Assembly (NCBI GenBank): GCA_965200825.1
Contig: OZ241385.1
Span: 558,001-622,000, forward strand
DNA: 64,000 nt
Direction: 5' to 3'
Source: Bin80 sp026709335
GTDB taxonomy: Bacteria; Bacteroidota; Rhodothermia; Rhodothermales; Bin80
This document shows, piece by piece, positions 9,607-19,180 of this stretch. Positions within the stretch are counted from its first letter, which is position 1; each line of letters opens with the position of its first letter. The notes beneath the pieces are model-generated. The model ran no database searches. It saw nothing but the letters and a program-made list of their open reading frames with translations, and had not been told where the DNA came from. Made by a program: the position numbers and the translations under genes.

Positions 9607-10425
9607 AGCAGGGGGCAAACTAATCAGTAGAGAGCTGATTATGCTTGCGGTGGACGGTGTGGGCTTGTTCCATTTAGAGGCTCCGATCCAGAGGAAATGT
9701 GAATACGGTGATTTACCGTTCATGTTCCCGCTAGGTTGCACCGGGGTTGCAGAGGCATTCCCTGGCCATTTTTTGAGATTACGGAGATTACAGCAGTGAG
9801 CATGAGCAGGTTGCCTTCAGAATAATTTGAACATCAAATCACTTTGCTGTCAAATATCGAAGACTCGGAGACAGTCTTCACGTACAGGTCAATCATTTGA
9901 AGGAGAGAATTATACGTTCGCGGGCTAACTTGATAAAGTATGTTGCATTGCTTGCTCTCGCTTCTGTATGTAATTGAAAGATGATCGTGAAGCAATGAGA
10001 TGCCTTATTTCTCGAATTTCGAGGCAATTCTGGTTATTCAAAACATGTCAAGATGTGGTCATATCGAGATATTACCTATATACTATTTCATGAAATTGAT
10101 TACATTGTCTTTTCATTCACCAAAAAGATCGCTATCAGGAACTGTAAAAGATTTGCAGCCCGTTTCACTTTTTCAACTTTGATGGTTTTGTTATTAATGA
10201 CTGGATTTTCCTTCTCCGAAAAGATATCCAACCAGATATCGTTTTCGCCTGCATATGCAAGAGTGGAATTATGTGGCACATGTTGTAACCAGAGGAAAGC
10301 CACTTGTTATATTGGTGGGAGAGATCTTCAAAAAAAGCGTATTTCATTAGCGAGGGGGCATGCCCATGAGTTAAGCAGGATTTTCGTCAGTTATTTTCCT
10401 TTTAAGGACGATTCTTTATAATTTA
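9607..10425. other. Intergenic stretch ahead of the carotenoid operon and the propeller pseudogene
   Basis: About 800 bases. The left part should carry the promoter for the minus-strand cruF operon; no clear consensus was found. The right part holds one possible small gene (10053-10421, listed separately). Nothing else recognisable: no tRNA, no strong hairpin followed by a T-tract. Confidence 0.5.
10053..10421 (+). CDS. Possible small secreted Cys-rich peptide (perhaps decayed)
   Basis: A 122-codon ORF whose useful part starts near residue 24 with a good signal-peptide-like stretch (KKIAIRNCKRF, then STLMVLLLMTGFSF, then an AYA site) and continues with ELCGTCCNQRKATCYIGG. The first ~23 residues do not look natural and no good start codon precedes the signal peptide; ATG at 10182 would cut it short. 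In Bacteroidota, small exported Cys-containing peptides (NVEALA type) often precede six-bladed beta-propeller lipoproteins, and that is exactly the next gene here. Because the neighbour is full of stops, this one may also be a relic. Assignment is tentative. Confidence 0.35.
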   Translation: MWSYRDITYILFHEIDYIVFSFTKKIAIRNCKRFAARFTFSTLMVLLLMTGFSFSEKISNQISFSPAYARVELCGTCCNQRKATCYIGGRDLQKKRISLARGHAHELSRIFVSYFPFKDDSL

Positions 10426-11356
10426 TTGCTCCCATCCTGCGTGATCCTGCACCTATTTGCCTTGCGAGTTCTACCATTAGTCACAGTTTTATTTCTCGTT
10501 AACGTAGGTTGCTCGAGGGATTTTGTTAGTGATTTGGACACCACGGTTAGATTTAGTTCCGATTCCATTGCAACCTATATACTGGAAGGAAAACCCTTCC
10601 CGGGCAGCGATTCCCTAGGAGATCCTTATACTATCGCAGTTACATCAGTTTATGTCGTCATTGGTGATGATAAGGCTGAGAAACCTATCATAATTTTTGA
10701 TAAAGAAACAGGTGCATGGATTGCTTCAGTAGGCGCTCGTGGGGATGGTCCAGGAGAATTTGAAGTCTGATCTTTCGATCTCAAAGGTACATTAAATGCG
10801 GGCTGGGTTTACGATTTCGATGCAAAATCAATGATCAGTATCAATTTTGACAATCTAGTTTACAATTCTGTATTGACTGATAGAGAGATTCGCTTTCTGG
10901 AAAACCCTCCCATCATAAGTCCAGCAAAGATTCATAATGGGTTTGTAGCGACCGGTTTCTTTGACTCAGGAAGACTCAATGTTTAAGCGGATGATGGATC
11001 TTTTCAACATACTATCGGGGCGGCCCCACCAGGCCCTGCCAACATCCCGGCACCAGTGCGCCAACATGCATATCAAGCATTTCTTACTGTTCAAGACGAG
11101 GGCAACAAGATTGCAGTTGCAAGCAGGCATACTGACTGACTGGAAATATACAGGGGACAAGTTTTGGATAACTTGGTGCGAGGCCCAGATTTTTTTGTAC
11201 TCAAATATGATCTGGCTATTCTTGGCGAATCCCAATCTCCGGCAATGATGCCGGATCCAGATATGCGATTTGGCTACATAGGAGTCGTATCAACCGATCG
11301 ATATATTTATGCTTTATACTCTGGGAGAACAATCCCCGAAGTATCCCATTATGCAA

Positions 11357-11364
11357 GTTATGGA
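11357..11364. repeat. Target-site duplication of the IS66 element (left copy)
   Basis: The 8 bases gttatgga repeat exactly at 13356-13363 on the other side of the element. They lie inside the propeller pseudogene, and joining across them restores its frame. Confidence 0.93.
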
Positions 11365-13355
11365 GTATCTATACGAAAATCCCATATACTCGGGCACGGC
11401 AAATTGGGATCATTTCTGCGAGTGCTTCATCTGGTATGTCAGATGATGATATCATGGCAGGATGGAGGGGGAGTAAATGTCTACCGCGTCAGATCTATGC
11501 GGCTTTTGCGAGGTCGATCTGCTGTGTTGCCTTCCAGTGCTGAGGCAATAGCGTAGACCTCTGCTCTTCGGCAATCGTATGGATCCGTTTTAATACGTCC
11601 ACCAACCACTCTTGTGGGTTCACCTCGTGCAAGGTACAGGTGTTGAGCAATGAATAGAGAATCGCCGCACGTTGCGCCGCATCATGGGAGCCCGCAAACA
11701 GGTAGTTCTTTCGTCCGAGTGCAATCGGACGAACACGGTTCTCGACAAGATTGGTGTCAATCTCGACCTCCCCGTGATTCAAAAATCGCGTCAACTTCTG
11801 CCAGCGAACCAGCGCATACTGAACCGCCTGCTTCCAGGACTTCGGACCAACCAGTGCATTGAGCTCCAGAAATGCCTTGAGTTGATCAAAGATCGGAGCA
11901 GATTTTTCCTGACGTATGCACTGCCGCTCTTCAAACGAAACGTCTCGCTCACGAAGATCTCGTTCAATCGCATAGATCTTCCGAAACAGCGATAGAACAT
12001 GCCCGACATTCTGTTGAACAAACTCGTATTGGGAAGCTTTCACATTCTCAAACTTGCGCCGGCAATGCGTCACACAGTTGAAGTGCTCAATCCCCTCGAA
12101 GTGATCAAATCGGTCATACACCTTGTAGGCATCGGTCTGCAACTTCCCCTGAAATCCCTCTAAGATCCCCATCGGGCCATCTCTGGATCGTCCCCGCTGG
12201 TACTCCACGAACACCAACCGGGGAGTCGGGGCTGAGTAGAGCCAGAAATAACCGAGATGATGCTGGCCAGATGCTTTGCTTTTGGTCTGATCCCGCACCG
12301 GAATGCGGGTCTCGTCCGCTTGAATGTATCCACTGCTGAGTACTTCTGTACGATGAAGATCATAGAGAGGCTCCAGATCGGTGGCCACATGGGTGCAAAA
12401 ATCGTTCAACGTGGAGGTCGGAAGGTCGGCGCCCAGGCGGAAGAACTGTTTGCGCGTCCGATCAACGGGAAGGTGATCCACATATTTGTTGATCACGATT
12501 TGCGCCAGCATCTGCGCCGACGCCGTGCGTTTTCCGCTCACCTCCGCAGGCAACTCCCCCATCAAAACCCCTGCACCTTTGTTCGTTGGATCCACATACT
12601 TGTTGCGTACATATTCATACACAAAGATCTGCGCCGGCCGATAATGGAAGACCCGGTGCACGTCCTCGCCAATCTTTCTGAGATGCGACAACTCTCCCTC
12701 CGGATCAATCACAATGGTCTTGGTGGGAAGATCCTGGTTCCGCCCTCCAAAGAGCCGCCTCGGCTTCTTTCGTGAGTAGGTCACCTTGATCTGTTCCTGT
12801 TCCTGTTGAGGAAGAGGCATCACGGGAGCCTGATCTCCAAATAAATCCCCCTGATCCGGATTAACAAACCGCTCCCGTTTTTGACCATACAACTTGCGAA
12901 GCAGGTAATCTATCTTCTCCTGGGCATCCACCATCTCTTCCTTCGCCTGAATTAATTCGGTCAGAAACAGCCGCACAAACTCTTCGCACTCGTCCCCGAA
13001 TTTGCACATGAATTCCAGCACGCGCTGCGCATCCTCCTCACCAAGAATCGCGACCAGAATTGGCCCCAAAGAGTCCTCGCAAACCAGCTGATTATTCGTG
13101 TGGCTCATGATGCAATAAAGATACGAATTGCCCCTGAAACCTCCTCAAAAATTCACCCTTTTTGGGGATTATTTCTCAAAAAAATCAGTGAACTTGGCCA
13201 ACTCCACCACGAAACAGAAACACCTCAAAAACCTGCCCAATCCGTTCAATCTTGATGCCATGTTCCCCACATTGGATCCCCGTACACATTGAAAATAATC
13301 AACCCCAACTTATCCGTACAAATGATTACCTTACATGGAATTTTCGTATGGATAC
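11365..13355 (-). mobile_element. IS66-family insertion sequence (single-ORF type, 1991 bp)
   Basis: Bounded by imperfect terminal inverted repeats: left end 11365-11388 (gtatctatacgaaaat...) and right end 13332-13355 (reverse complement gtatccatacgaaaat...), identical at 21 of 24 positions. It is flanked by a perfect 8-bp direct repeat gttatgga at 11357-11364 and 13356-13363, the duplication size known for the IS66 family. It holds only the large transposase gene; tnpA and tnpB are absent, as in the ISBst12-like subgroup. The intact ends, exact duplication and open transposase frame suggest a fairly recent insertion. Confidence 0.93.
11495..13108 (-). CDS. IS66-family transposase (TnpC-type)
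   Basis: A full-length 537-residue DDE transposase. N-terminal leucine-rich coiled region (AQEKIDYLLRKLYGQKRERF) then the zinc-finger/linker region, the INKYVDHLPVDRTRKQFFRLG helix-turn-helix region, and the catalytic core: D in YIQADETRIPVRD, D in LQTDAYKVYDRF, E in IDTNLVENRVRPIALGRKN, followed by the family's conserved NYLFAGSHDAAQRAAILYSL. No frameshift or stop. It transposes its own element by a cut-and-paste-like reaction. Transcription runs leftwards from the 13355 end; a 247-bp leader precedes the ATG. Confidence 0.95.
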   Translation of the reverse strand: MSHTNNQLVCEDSLGPILVAILGEEDAQRVLEFMCKFGDECEEFVRLFLTELIQAKEEMVDAQEKIDYLLRKLYGQKRERFVNPDQGDLFGDQAPVMPLPQQEQEQIKVTYSRKKPRRLFGGRNQDLPTKTIVIDPEGELSHLRKIGEDVHRVFHYRPAQIFVYEYVRNKYVDPTNKGAGVLMGELPAEVSGKRTASAQMLAQIVINKYVDHLPVDRTRKQFFRLGADLPTSTLNDFCTHVATDLEPLYDLHRTEVLSSGYIQADETRIPVRDQTKSKASGQHHLGYFWLYSAPTPRLVFVEYQRGRSRDGPMGILEGFQGKLQTDAYKVYDRFDHFEGIEHFNCVTHCRRKFENVKASQYEFVQQNVGHVLSLFRKIYAIERDLRERDVSFEERQCIRQEKSAPIFDQLKAFLELNALVGPKSWKQAVQYALVRWQKLTRFLNHGEVEIDTNLVENRVRPIALGRKNYLFAGSHDAAQRAAILYSLLNTCTLHEVNPQEWLVDVLKRIHTIAEEQRSTLLPQHWKATQQIDLAKAA

Positions 13356-13363
13356 GTTATGGA
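13356..13363. repeat. Target-site duplication of the IS66 element (right copy)
   Basis: Exact copy of gttatgga from 11357-11364, immediately after the right inverted repeat. Confidence 0.93.
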
Positions 13364-13540
13364 CGACAGGTGATAGTATTTGAATGGAGCGGCTACCCGG
13401 TAGCAATTTTTGATTTAGGCGGAGACTATGCGAGTGATATAGCAATATCACCAGATGATCAAGAGCTATTTGCAATCTATGATAGCCCCGTTCCCATCAT
13501 AGTGAGATATAATTTGCCACAACTTTCAGTTGATAGGTGA

Positions 13541-13887
13541 AATTGAACTTCCTACAAATTGGGTAATTGTAGAGCGAATCGATCATCTTCCTGACTTCGA
13601 CGGTTATCTTTCGCGCAGAAGCTTTCAGACGAGGTTTCTGAAAAGACTGAACACTACCAGGCTTCCATCTTCGGAGAGGAATGAAGAAAATTAGGATCGA
13701 GTGAAAACCTGATCAGAAGGTTTTTTTTGAATAGGATGGTTTAGCGCTGTATCTTCGGGCCGATTTCCTGATAGAGGCGAGATCCCGCGTCGGTGACTAT
13801 GGAGGGAGGCAGGTACTGTGCTCAATGGTCCCGATCACAGATAATGGGGGTTTCCACGGCGCCAAATTCCGATAAAATCTATCGGTT
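13541..13887. other. Stretch between the propeller pseudogene and ISL3 transposase
   Basis: The first ~150 bases may contain the frame-shifted tail of the propeller (13515-13693), then a terminator at 13704-13728. The rest probably includes the left end of the ISL3 element (a candidate terminal motif gggggtttccacgg begins near 13843), but I could not find its matching partner on the right side. Confidence 0.4.
13704..13728 (+). terminator. Rho-independent terminator after the propeller pseudogene
   Basis: Stem aaaacct / aggtttt around the loop gatcaga, running into a tract of eight T (13721-13728). It is correctly placed to end plus-strand transcription of the propeller gene. Confidence 0.7.
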
Positions 13888-15111
13888 CTACTGGGCTTTG
13901 TGTGGTTTGAGATCTAGACCTCCGCAGAAGAAGAGAATTGCGACTCTGAAGTTTTCAAACCTTCTGTATCCTCTTCCGATGGTTTTGATCTCTTGAATTT
14001 TCCCATTCATACGTTCAGCGATCGCATTGGATTGTGGATGGCAAAGCGCGTTACAGACTCCCTCATAATGTTCTCTGAACATCTCTGCAATCTTGATGAC
14101 TTCTTTCACCCCTGCGGTTTCCACGCTTTTGATCCAGAGATCAAAATCTTTCTTTGCTTCGGCGAAAGAGGTGCTGTTAAAGAGGGCTTTGAAGTCTTCT
14201 CGCAATCGCCAGGCAACACTCACTTCCAGGTTGGCTTCCTGGATGACCTTGAAGATTTCTTCCTGCGTTTTGGTGCGATTCTTCTCGTTCTTCAACAGCG
14301 CAAACCGGCTCCCCTTCAATTCTTCCGGATGGGGTTTCACTTCACGCTGGCGAACCTTGTTCAGAGCTGTATTGAGATACTGGATCAAATGAAACCGGTC
14401 ATGGATCAGGGCCGCTTCGGGAAAGACCGTTCGGACCGCCCCAATGAAGGCTTTCCACATATCGATGGAGACCGTCTCTACTTTCTCTTTTATGTCCTCA
14501 AAAATGCACTCTAATAGTGCGATCGCGCCTTTTTTCGTCCGCCCTTCCCCGACATCAAGCACAACACCACGGGTCGAATCACAGACGATCGTCGCATAGA
14601 CATGCCCGCGCCGGAGGGCTTTCTCGTCCATGCTCACATGAGCGACTGTTTCCCGCTTCCTTCGCTTCATTCCGCGCTCAACCCCCCGGTGCATGAACGC
14701 ATGAACCTGATCAAATGAGCAGCGGATCAACCCGGCCGTTTTGGTCTGATTCTTGTTCACCTGCAGAACCTCTATCGCCCAGCTCTCAAACGAATGCGTC
14801 GCAGGACTCGATGGATCCGTCCAGGGAATCTCCATCGTTTTGATCCCCGCAGAAGACTTCACGCGGGGAAGCCTGCAATGGATATAACAAACGCTCTGAA
14901 ACCAGTCCAAGTGACGCCATACGCGCTCCCTGCGACGGTCATAAAATACTCCGGGTTCTCCTGTCTCGGGACAGATCAGATTCTGTCCCGAATGCGAAAG
15001 ATACACATCAATTCGTCACTCCTTCGGGGCAAAGGTGACCTCGTCAACCTGCCACTCGGAGTCAAGTCCTAACGAGTCCCGCATCACTGCATTCATAAAT
15101 TCCTTCGTCAT
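13888..15111 (-). pseudogene. ISL3-family transposase with an early in-frame stop
   Basis: From 15006 leftwards, 372 codons encode an ISL3 (IS204/IS1001/IS1165) transposase: YDRRRERVWRHLDWFQ, LPRVK, PWTDPSS, the catalytic SMDEKALRRGHVYATIV, SIDMWKAFIGAV, IHDRFHLIQYLN and a final NAIAERMNGKIQEIK. Extending upstream, the natural start is the ATG at 15111-15109; after 31 family-like codons (SEWQVDEVTF) there is TGA at 15016-15018, in the same frame. Translation could restart at the GTG at about 15006, but the N-terminal zinc-finger would be incomplete; the usual second pair of cysteines is also degraded (CPETGE, VKSSAG). Likely inactive. Element ends and target duplication could not be resolved. 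Confidence 0.8.
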
Positions 15112-15335
15112 GAAATTGCTATATTTGAGTCAACCTGAATTTAATCATTTCATACAAAACCCTACAGAATCAATCTATCTTTCATTCAAGCAATGTTTTG
15201 TACCATAGCGTGCATGATATTTAACTTTCGTCCGTTTCTCTGGAAAGTAGGTTCGATCTATGAGGCCAAGTGATGAAAGGGCACGGTTACTAAGAGCTTG
15301 AGTATGCTCCGTAGTTTGAGGCTGGAAGTAAAGGA

Positions 15336-15806
15336 TCATTCCTTCATAAGCGCCTCCGCAATCATCGGTGGGACAAAAGGCCGTATATCTCCATTCCATC
15401 GTAGAATATCACGGACCAGAGATGAGCTTGTTAGCGCATGAGCTGCAGATGTGTGGAAAAACACTGTATCAAGTTCAGGAACCATCCTGCGGTTTGTATG
15501 CGCCATTTGTGATTCATAGTCGAAATCTCCCGGAGTTCGCAAGCCTCGTATCAGCGCACAGGCTCCCAGGCTTTTTGCGTGCTGGGCAACCAAGCCTTCA
15601 AAGCCCATTACCCGCACGCCATTCAAGTGATCAGTTGCCTTTTCGATCAGGTGAATTCGTGTCTCAGATGACAAGAGAGTAGATTTTTCTACATGTACGG
15701 CAACAGTGATTACCAGTTGGTCAAATAAACGGAGTGCACGCTGTGCAATATCAAGATGGCCAAGCGTGAAAGGATCAAAAGTGCCGGGGTATACAGCCAA
15801 TTTCAT
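15336..15806 (-). CDS. coaD: Phosphopantetheine adenylyltransferase
   Basis: 156 residues from the ATG at 15806 (MKLAVYPGTFDPFTLGH); the 15 residues upstream overlap rsmD and are not family-like. The nucleotidyltransferase signature is complete: GTFDPFTLGHLDI (the HxGH-type motif TLGH), CALIRGLRTPGDFDYE, and the C-terminal TSSSLVRDI. It adenylates 4'-phosphopantetheine to dephospho-CoA, the fourth step in CoA synthesis, as a cytoplasmic hexamer. It starts 4 nt after rsmD; the rsmD-coaD pair is a widely conserved bacterial arrangement. Confidence 0.96.
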   Translation of the reverse strand: MKLAVYPGTFDPFTLGHLDIAQRALRLFDQLVITVAVHVEKSTLLSSETRIHLIEKATDHLNGVRVMGFEGLVAQHAKSLGACALIRGLRTPGDFDYESQMAHTNRRMVPELDTVFFHTSAAHALTSSSLVRDILRWNGDIRPFVPPMIAEALMKE

Positions 15807-15810
15807 TGGG

Positions 15811-16344
15811 TTAAGCCTGGAAGATGGTAATATGAGTGCGGCCGTAGCCACGCGAAGTGTTTAGAGAAGGGTGTTCGGAGAATTGAATGCGTATGTCGTG
15901 TTCAAGTACAAATAGTCCTCCAGGGCGCAGTCTTGGAATTGCATAATCGGGCAGGTCAGACATTGATTCAAGTTCATATGGTGGATCTGCGAGGATGAGA
16001 TCCAGTGGAGGTCCATGGTAGCGTTGTATATAGGTCACGGCATCGGCGCATAAAAAATGACATTTTTCTAGCAAATTCAAGTGTTCAGCATTTCTTTGTG
16101 AAGCATGTAAGGTATTGCGGTCCGATTCTACAAGTATAGCATTTTGTATTCCACGACTGATCCCCTCGAACGTAAGTGCACCCGTACCAGAAAAAAGATC
16201 CAACAGTTGAGCATCTTGCAGCGAAATTCTGGCCTCTACAAGCGCATATAATGCTTCGCGTACACGATCTGTTGTTGGTCGTGTCTTCATATTTTGTGGG
16301 CGTAATAATTTACGCCCACGCAGATTACCGGCGATTATGCGCAT
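15811..16344 (-). CDS. rsmD: 16S rRNA (guanine-966-N2)-methyltransferase
   Basis: 177 residues from the ATG at 16344 (MRIIAGNLRGRKLLRP, the classical RsmD start). SAM-binding motif I is LLDLFSGTGALTFEG, preceded by the RPTTDRVREALYAL motif; the catalytic motif IV is ILADPPYEL. It methylates N2 of G966 in helix 31 of 16S rRNA during 30S assembly. It is divergent from the epimerase-like gene (82-nt shared promoter region) and directly followed by coaD. Confidence 0.95.
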   Translation of the reverse strand: MRIIAGNLRGRKLLRPQNMKTRPTTDRVREALYALVEARISLQDAQLLDLFSGTGALTFEGISRGIQNAILVESDRNTLHASQRNAEHLNLLEKCHFLCADAVTYIQRYHGPPLDLILADPPYELESMSDLPDYAIPRLRPGGLFVLEHDIRIQFSEHPSLNTSRGYGRTHITIFQA

Positions 16345-16425
16345 CGTAGTACAAGGGTTGAGAGTATACATGAAGACGCATCATAGATCAACTGAAGGCG
16401 TAGGATCAGTAACTTTGATAATTCT

Positions 16426-17334
16426 ATGCGCATACTATTAACTGGAGGTACCGGTTTTGTTGGACGCCATGTACTCCGCGAATTACTGGCACAAGGTCAT
16501 CAGGTTCGCGCTCTGATACGCCGAGGAGGTGCGCCAGAAGGATTTGAAAAGCAAGAGGTGGAATTGATTCGAGGAGATATTAATGATCCTCTGGAGCAGT
16601 TCATGAAGGGGGTTGATGGGGTTATTCATCTGGTTGGTATTATAAAAGAGTCACCGTCCGAAAAGATCACTTTTGAGGCACTTCACACAAATGCAACTCG
16701 TAACGTCGTTCATGCCGCTGAAGCGGCGGGCGTGGATCGACTCGTTTATGTGAGCGCCAATGGTGCTTCAGAACATGGAGAAACACGCTATCAGACCACA
16801 AAGTGGGCAGCTGAAGAGGCGATTCGAAATTCCAGCCTTAATCACTGGAGCATCTTGGGCCCCGGGCTGATTTTTGGAGATCCGGGAATGGAGCGCGAAG
16901 AAATTTGTGTGGTACTCGCAAACACTCTGATCAAGCCGTTTCCTGTCCTTCCGGTCTTTGGGAACGGGCAATACCAATTACAGCCAGTTTCTGTTGAAGA
17001 GGTTGCTGAGGCTACAGTTCAGGCATTAACGCGCACAGATGTGCACGGGCAGACGATCCCCATCGTTGGACGTCGCAGACTCTCCTATGTCGATTTTCTG
17101 GATGTTATAACCCGAGCATTGGGTCTGAAGCCAAAGCCAAAAGTAAAACTTCCATTATCGTTTGTGCGGACCGGGATGCGTTTTGCTGGCAAGATGTTAC
17201 CGATTACACCAGATCAATTTGCAATGCTGATTGCAGGCAATGTGGCAGATGAGACACGTTTCTATGATACTTTTCAGGTGTCCGAGCGCCCTTTCAACGA
17301 AGAGAGCCTGGGGTACTTGCGTTTTCGGTTATAG
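16426..17334 (+). CDS. NAD(P)-binding epimerase-like protein (extended SDR, NDUFA9-like)
   Basis: 302 residues. The N-terminus has the extended-SDR nucleotide motif LLTGGTGFVGRHVLRELL, followed by ALIRRGG and a GVIHLVGII strand. The catalytic-type Tyr/Lys pair is altered: the segment reads SANGASEHGETRYQTTKWAAEE, where YQTTK keeps a Y-x3-K spacing. This arrangement matches the atypical SDR group related to the complex I subunit NDUFA9 and to sugar epimerases/NmrA-like proteins. The exact substrate is unknown. It is divergent from rsmD, and the next gene overlaps its 3' end. Confidence 0.8.
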   Translation: MRILLTGGTGFVGRHVLRELLAQGHQVRALIRRGGAPEGFEKQEVELIRGDINDPLEQFMKGVDGVIHLVGIIKESPSEKITFEALHTNATRNVVHAAEAAGVDRLVYVSANGASEHGETRYQTTKWAAEEAIRNSSLNHWSILGPGLIFGDPGMEREEICVVLANTLIKPFPVLPVFGNGQYQLQPVSVEEVAEATVQALTRTDVHGQTIPIVGRRRLSYVDFLDVITRALGLKPKPKVKLPLSFVRTGMRFAGKMLPITPDQFAMLIAGNVADETRFYDTFQVSERPFNEESLGYLRFRL

Positions 17335-19168
17335 GCTGTTTACGTTTTATACGGTACTGTTTTGCATAGTAACATCCAGCAATTCAGTTTCCTGGGCGCA
17401 AATTCCCGCAGATACTCTGCATTCCCTGATGTCCTTTCGATCAGCAGAGGATTCCATCCAGGGTGCACCTCTGACAACAGATCATGATATTACTTTTGCG
17501 CTCTCGCAGGCGCCGGGGAGTTTTGTGTATGACTTCAATACATTTGCTTGGCCAACTTCGTTGAGTATTTTTGGGCTTAACCCGCAATCACTTCAGCTTT
17601 ATTTCGGTCCGATTCTTTTTGACGATCTGTTGACCGGCCGTCCCCGATATGATTTACTTCCAACTGCACTTCTGAGAGTTCCCAAGATTGATTTTGGGCT
17701 ACCCCGAGGAGTCGTAGGAATACAGTCAGAACTCCGAACAATCACTGCCGGGAAGCCGAAAACTGAGCTTCATTATCAAGCCGGAGATCACAGGCTGCAG
17801 CGGATAACTGCATTACATGCTCAGCAAAGGGGGCACTTATTCAATCGATCAGGTCGTTTTCAGGGAGTATTTGCATATGCGGGTGCATCGGATGCTGGGG
17901 ATTTTCCAGGAAGCCGTCTGCAACGACTGAGGCAACTCATTATCAGAACACGCTATCAACGGTATTCATGGTCACTGGAGTTGCTATATCTGCATAATCA
18001 GCGACGGCTTGGTGCCCACAGTGGGGTATTGGGGGCCGAAGATGTACGATATAATCGACTGATTGCCGAAGTTGTCGGTCAGGACAGAGATCGGCGAGTC
18101 ATCCGCAATGATTTTTTGAATACACTCAAGACGCGCATTCTGACTGCTTCAGTATATCTCTCCACGCAATCCCTCCGCTACACTGACCTAGATGCATCAT
18201 CTTGGCGAATCGGAACTTCACTTTACAGTGATTTTATTGCCGGGCGCCACCGAATGCGTGCTCGGTTAGATACATACATACAACAAAACTCGAGCGACAG
18301 CGCATTGGAGATAAAAGATAACTCTTCATTGATGGAAGTTCACATTGGTGACTCTCTGAAATTCCGCACAGGTTATCTGTTTGCTCAGATAGGTTTGCGG
18401 GGTTGGGATGGACGTTGGTCTCCCAATATGCGACTCCAGGGGGAAAGAGCAATGTATAGGCTAAGCTCATACATTGAAGTCGGCTACAGTACATCTCCAA
18501 AGCCGGCCTCAGGGTTGGGACGATATCTGGTAAATACATACAGGAGCACAGGAAGGATGCTGATGGCAAATACGGGGGTAAGATATCAGATTGGAAGGCT
18601 TCAAATTGGACCTTATGGATTTATTTCCAGAGTTCAGGATGAATCAGATTATTGGGAGGCAGCTGTTGATTCGGTTCAGATCATTAAGGATACATATACG
18701 TCTCTTGGGACAGGGTTTTTGCTGACTCTCACTACTGAGCAGGATCGTGGAATTTATGCAACCTTGAGGTCAGGTTTTATACAAACAGGCAGAACACAAT
18801 ATAGTGCAGAGCTGGTTCTTCCGAAGTGGACGTTGTCTGGAGAATTGGGGTTTCGGACTGTTCTATTTACAGGGGATTTACATCTGGATGTTTCATTGAG
18901 AGGGCGGTCATGGAGTGCAATGACAAGTCGGACTCTACATGCCCCCACAGGCCTTTTGGTTCTCCCGTTTGATCAACGGCGTCCTGTTCAGGGATCGTAC
19001 ACAATAGACATAGTCCTTAAGGGTGGGGTACGCACTGCAACGGTTTATATTCTCTACGAAAATTTGACCAGCAATACTCGGCTATTGAATGGAAATGAGT
19101 TGGTTGCAGACTACCCACTTCCAGCAGGGCAGTTACGGTTTGGAGTGTACTGGCCGATCAATAACTAG
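17231..19168 (+). CDS. Predicted exported beta-rich outer-membrane protein, function unknown
   Basis: Up to 645 codons, ending at TAG 19166-19168. The start is unclear: ATG 17231 and ATG 17264 both lie inside the epimerase gene, and the real signal peptide is LFTFYTVLFCIVTSSNSV followed by SWAQ, just after that gene's stop, so a rare start such as CTG near 17333 cannot be excluded. The mature part alternates hydrophobic and polar residues (for example YSWSLELLYLHNQRR, ASVYLSTQSLRYTDL, RHRMRARLDTYIQQ) and ends near LRFGVYWPINN, which fits a transmembrane beta-barrel of ~18-22 strands. It resembles putative porins of FCB bacteria. Substrate unknown. Confidence 0.65.
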   Translation: MQAMWQMRHVSMILFRCPSALSTKRAWGTCVFGYRLFTFYTVLFCIVTSSNSVSWAQIPADTLHSLMSFRSAEDSIQGAPLTTDHDITFALSQAPGSFVYDFNTFAWPTSLSIFGLNPQSLQLYFGPILFDDLLTGRPRYDLLPTALLRVPKIDFGLPRGVVGIQSELRTITAGKPKTELHYQAGDHRLQRITALHAQQRGHLFNRSGRFQGVFAYAGASDAGDFPGSRLQRLRQLIIRTRYQRYSWSLELLYLHNQRRLGAHSGVLGAEDVRYNRLIAEVVGQDRDRRVIRNDFLNTLKTRILTASVYLSTQSLRYTDLDASSWRIGTSLYSDFIAGRHRMRARLDTYIQQNSSDSALEIKDNSSLMEVHIGDSLKFRTGYLFAQIGLRGWDGRWSPNMRLQGERAMYRLSSYIEVGYSTSPKPASGLGRYLVNTYRSTGRMLMANTGVRYQIGRLQIGPYGFISRVQDESDYWEAAVDSVQIIKDTYTSLGTGFLLTLTTEQDRGIYATLRSGFIQTGRTQYSAELVLPKWTLSGELGFRTVLFTGDLHLDVSLRGRSWSAMTSRTLHAPTGLLVLPFDQRRPVQGSYTIDIVLKGGVRTATVYILYENLTSNTRLLNGNELVADYPLPAGQLRFGVYWPINN

Positions 19169-19180
19169 TGCCTGCCCGCC

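Larger units (their letters stand above)
10426..13540 (+). pseudogene. Six-bladed beta-propeller lipoprotein pseudogene, interrupted by IS66
   Basis: The reading frame starts at TTG 10426 with a lipoprotein signal (LVTVLFLVNVGCSRD) and a first blade ending GARGDGPGEFEV. It then meets three in-frame stops, TGA 10768-10770, TAA 10984-10986 and TGA 11137-11139, yet stays coding-like in the same frame throughout (for example NAGWVYDFDAKSM, TDRYIYALYSG). At 11364 it is split by an IS66-family element. Removing that element and one copy of the 8-bp duplication restores SHYASYG + RQVIVFEWSGYPVAIFDLG without a frame change. Total length is ~372 codons, right for BF3164-like propeller lipoproteins. 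The last blade may continue in another frame from ~13515 (IGEIELPTNWVIVE), a possible further frameshift. Clearly inactive. Confidence 0.85.

Noticed and set aside
11164..11556. Plus-strand 130-codon ORF across the IS66 left end
   Set aside because: Its first part is the propeller pseudogene and its second part is read-through into the element; it is not a gene of its own.
13843..13890. Left inverted repeat of the ISL3 element
   Set aside because: A GGGTTT-like start is visible, but the right side (15112-15180) gives only a weak match and no exact 8-bp duplication, so the ends were not called.
16426..17334. Annotating the epimerase-like gene as a specific sugar epimerase
   Set aside because: The catalytic Tyr/Lys context is atypical and closer to the NDUFA9-like group; the substrate cannot be inferred.
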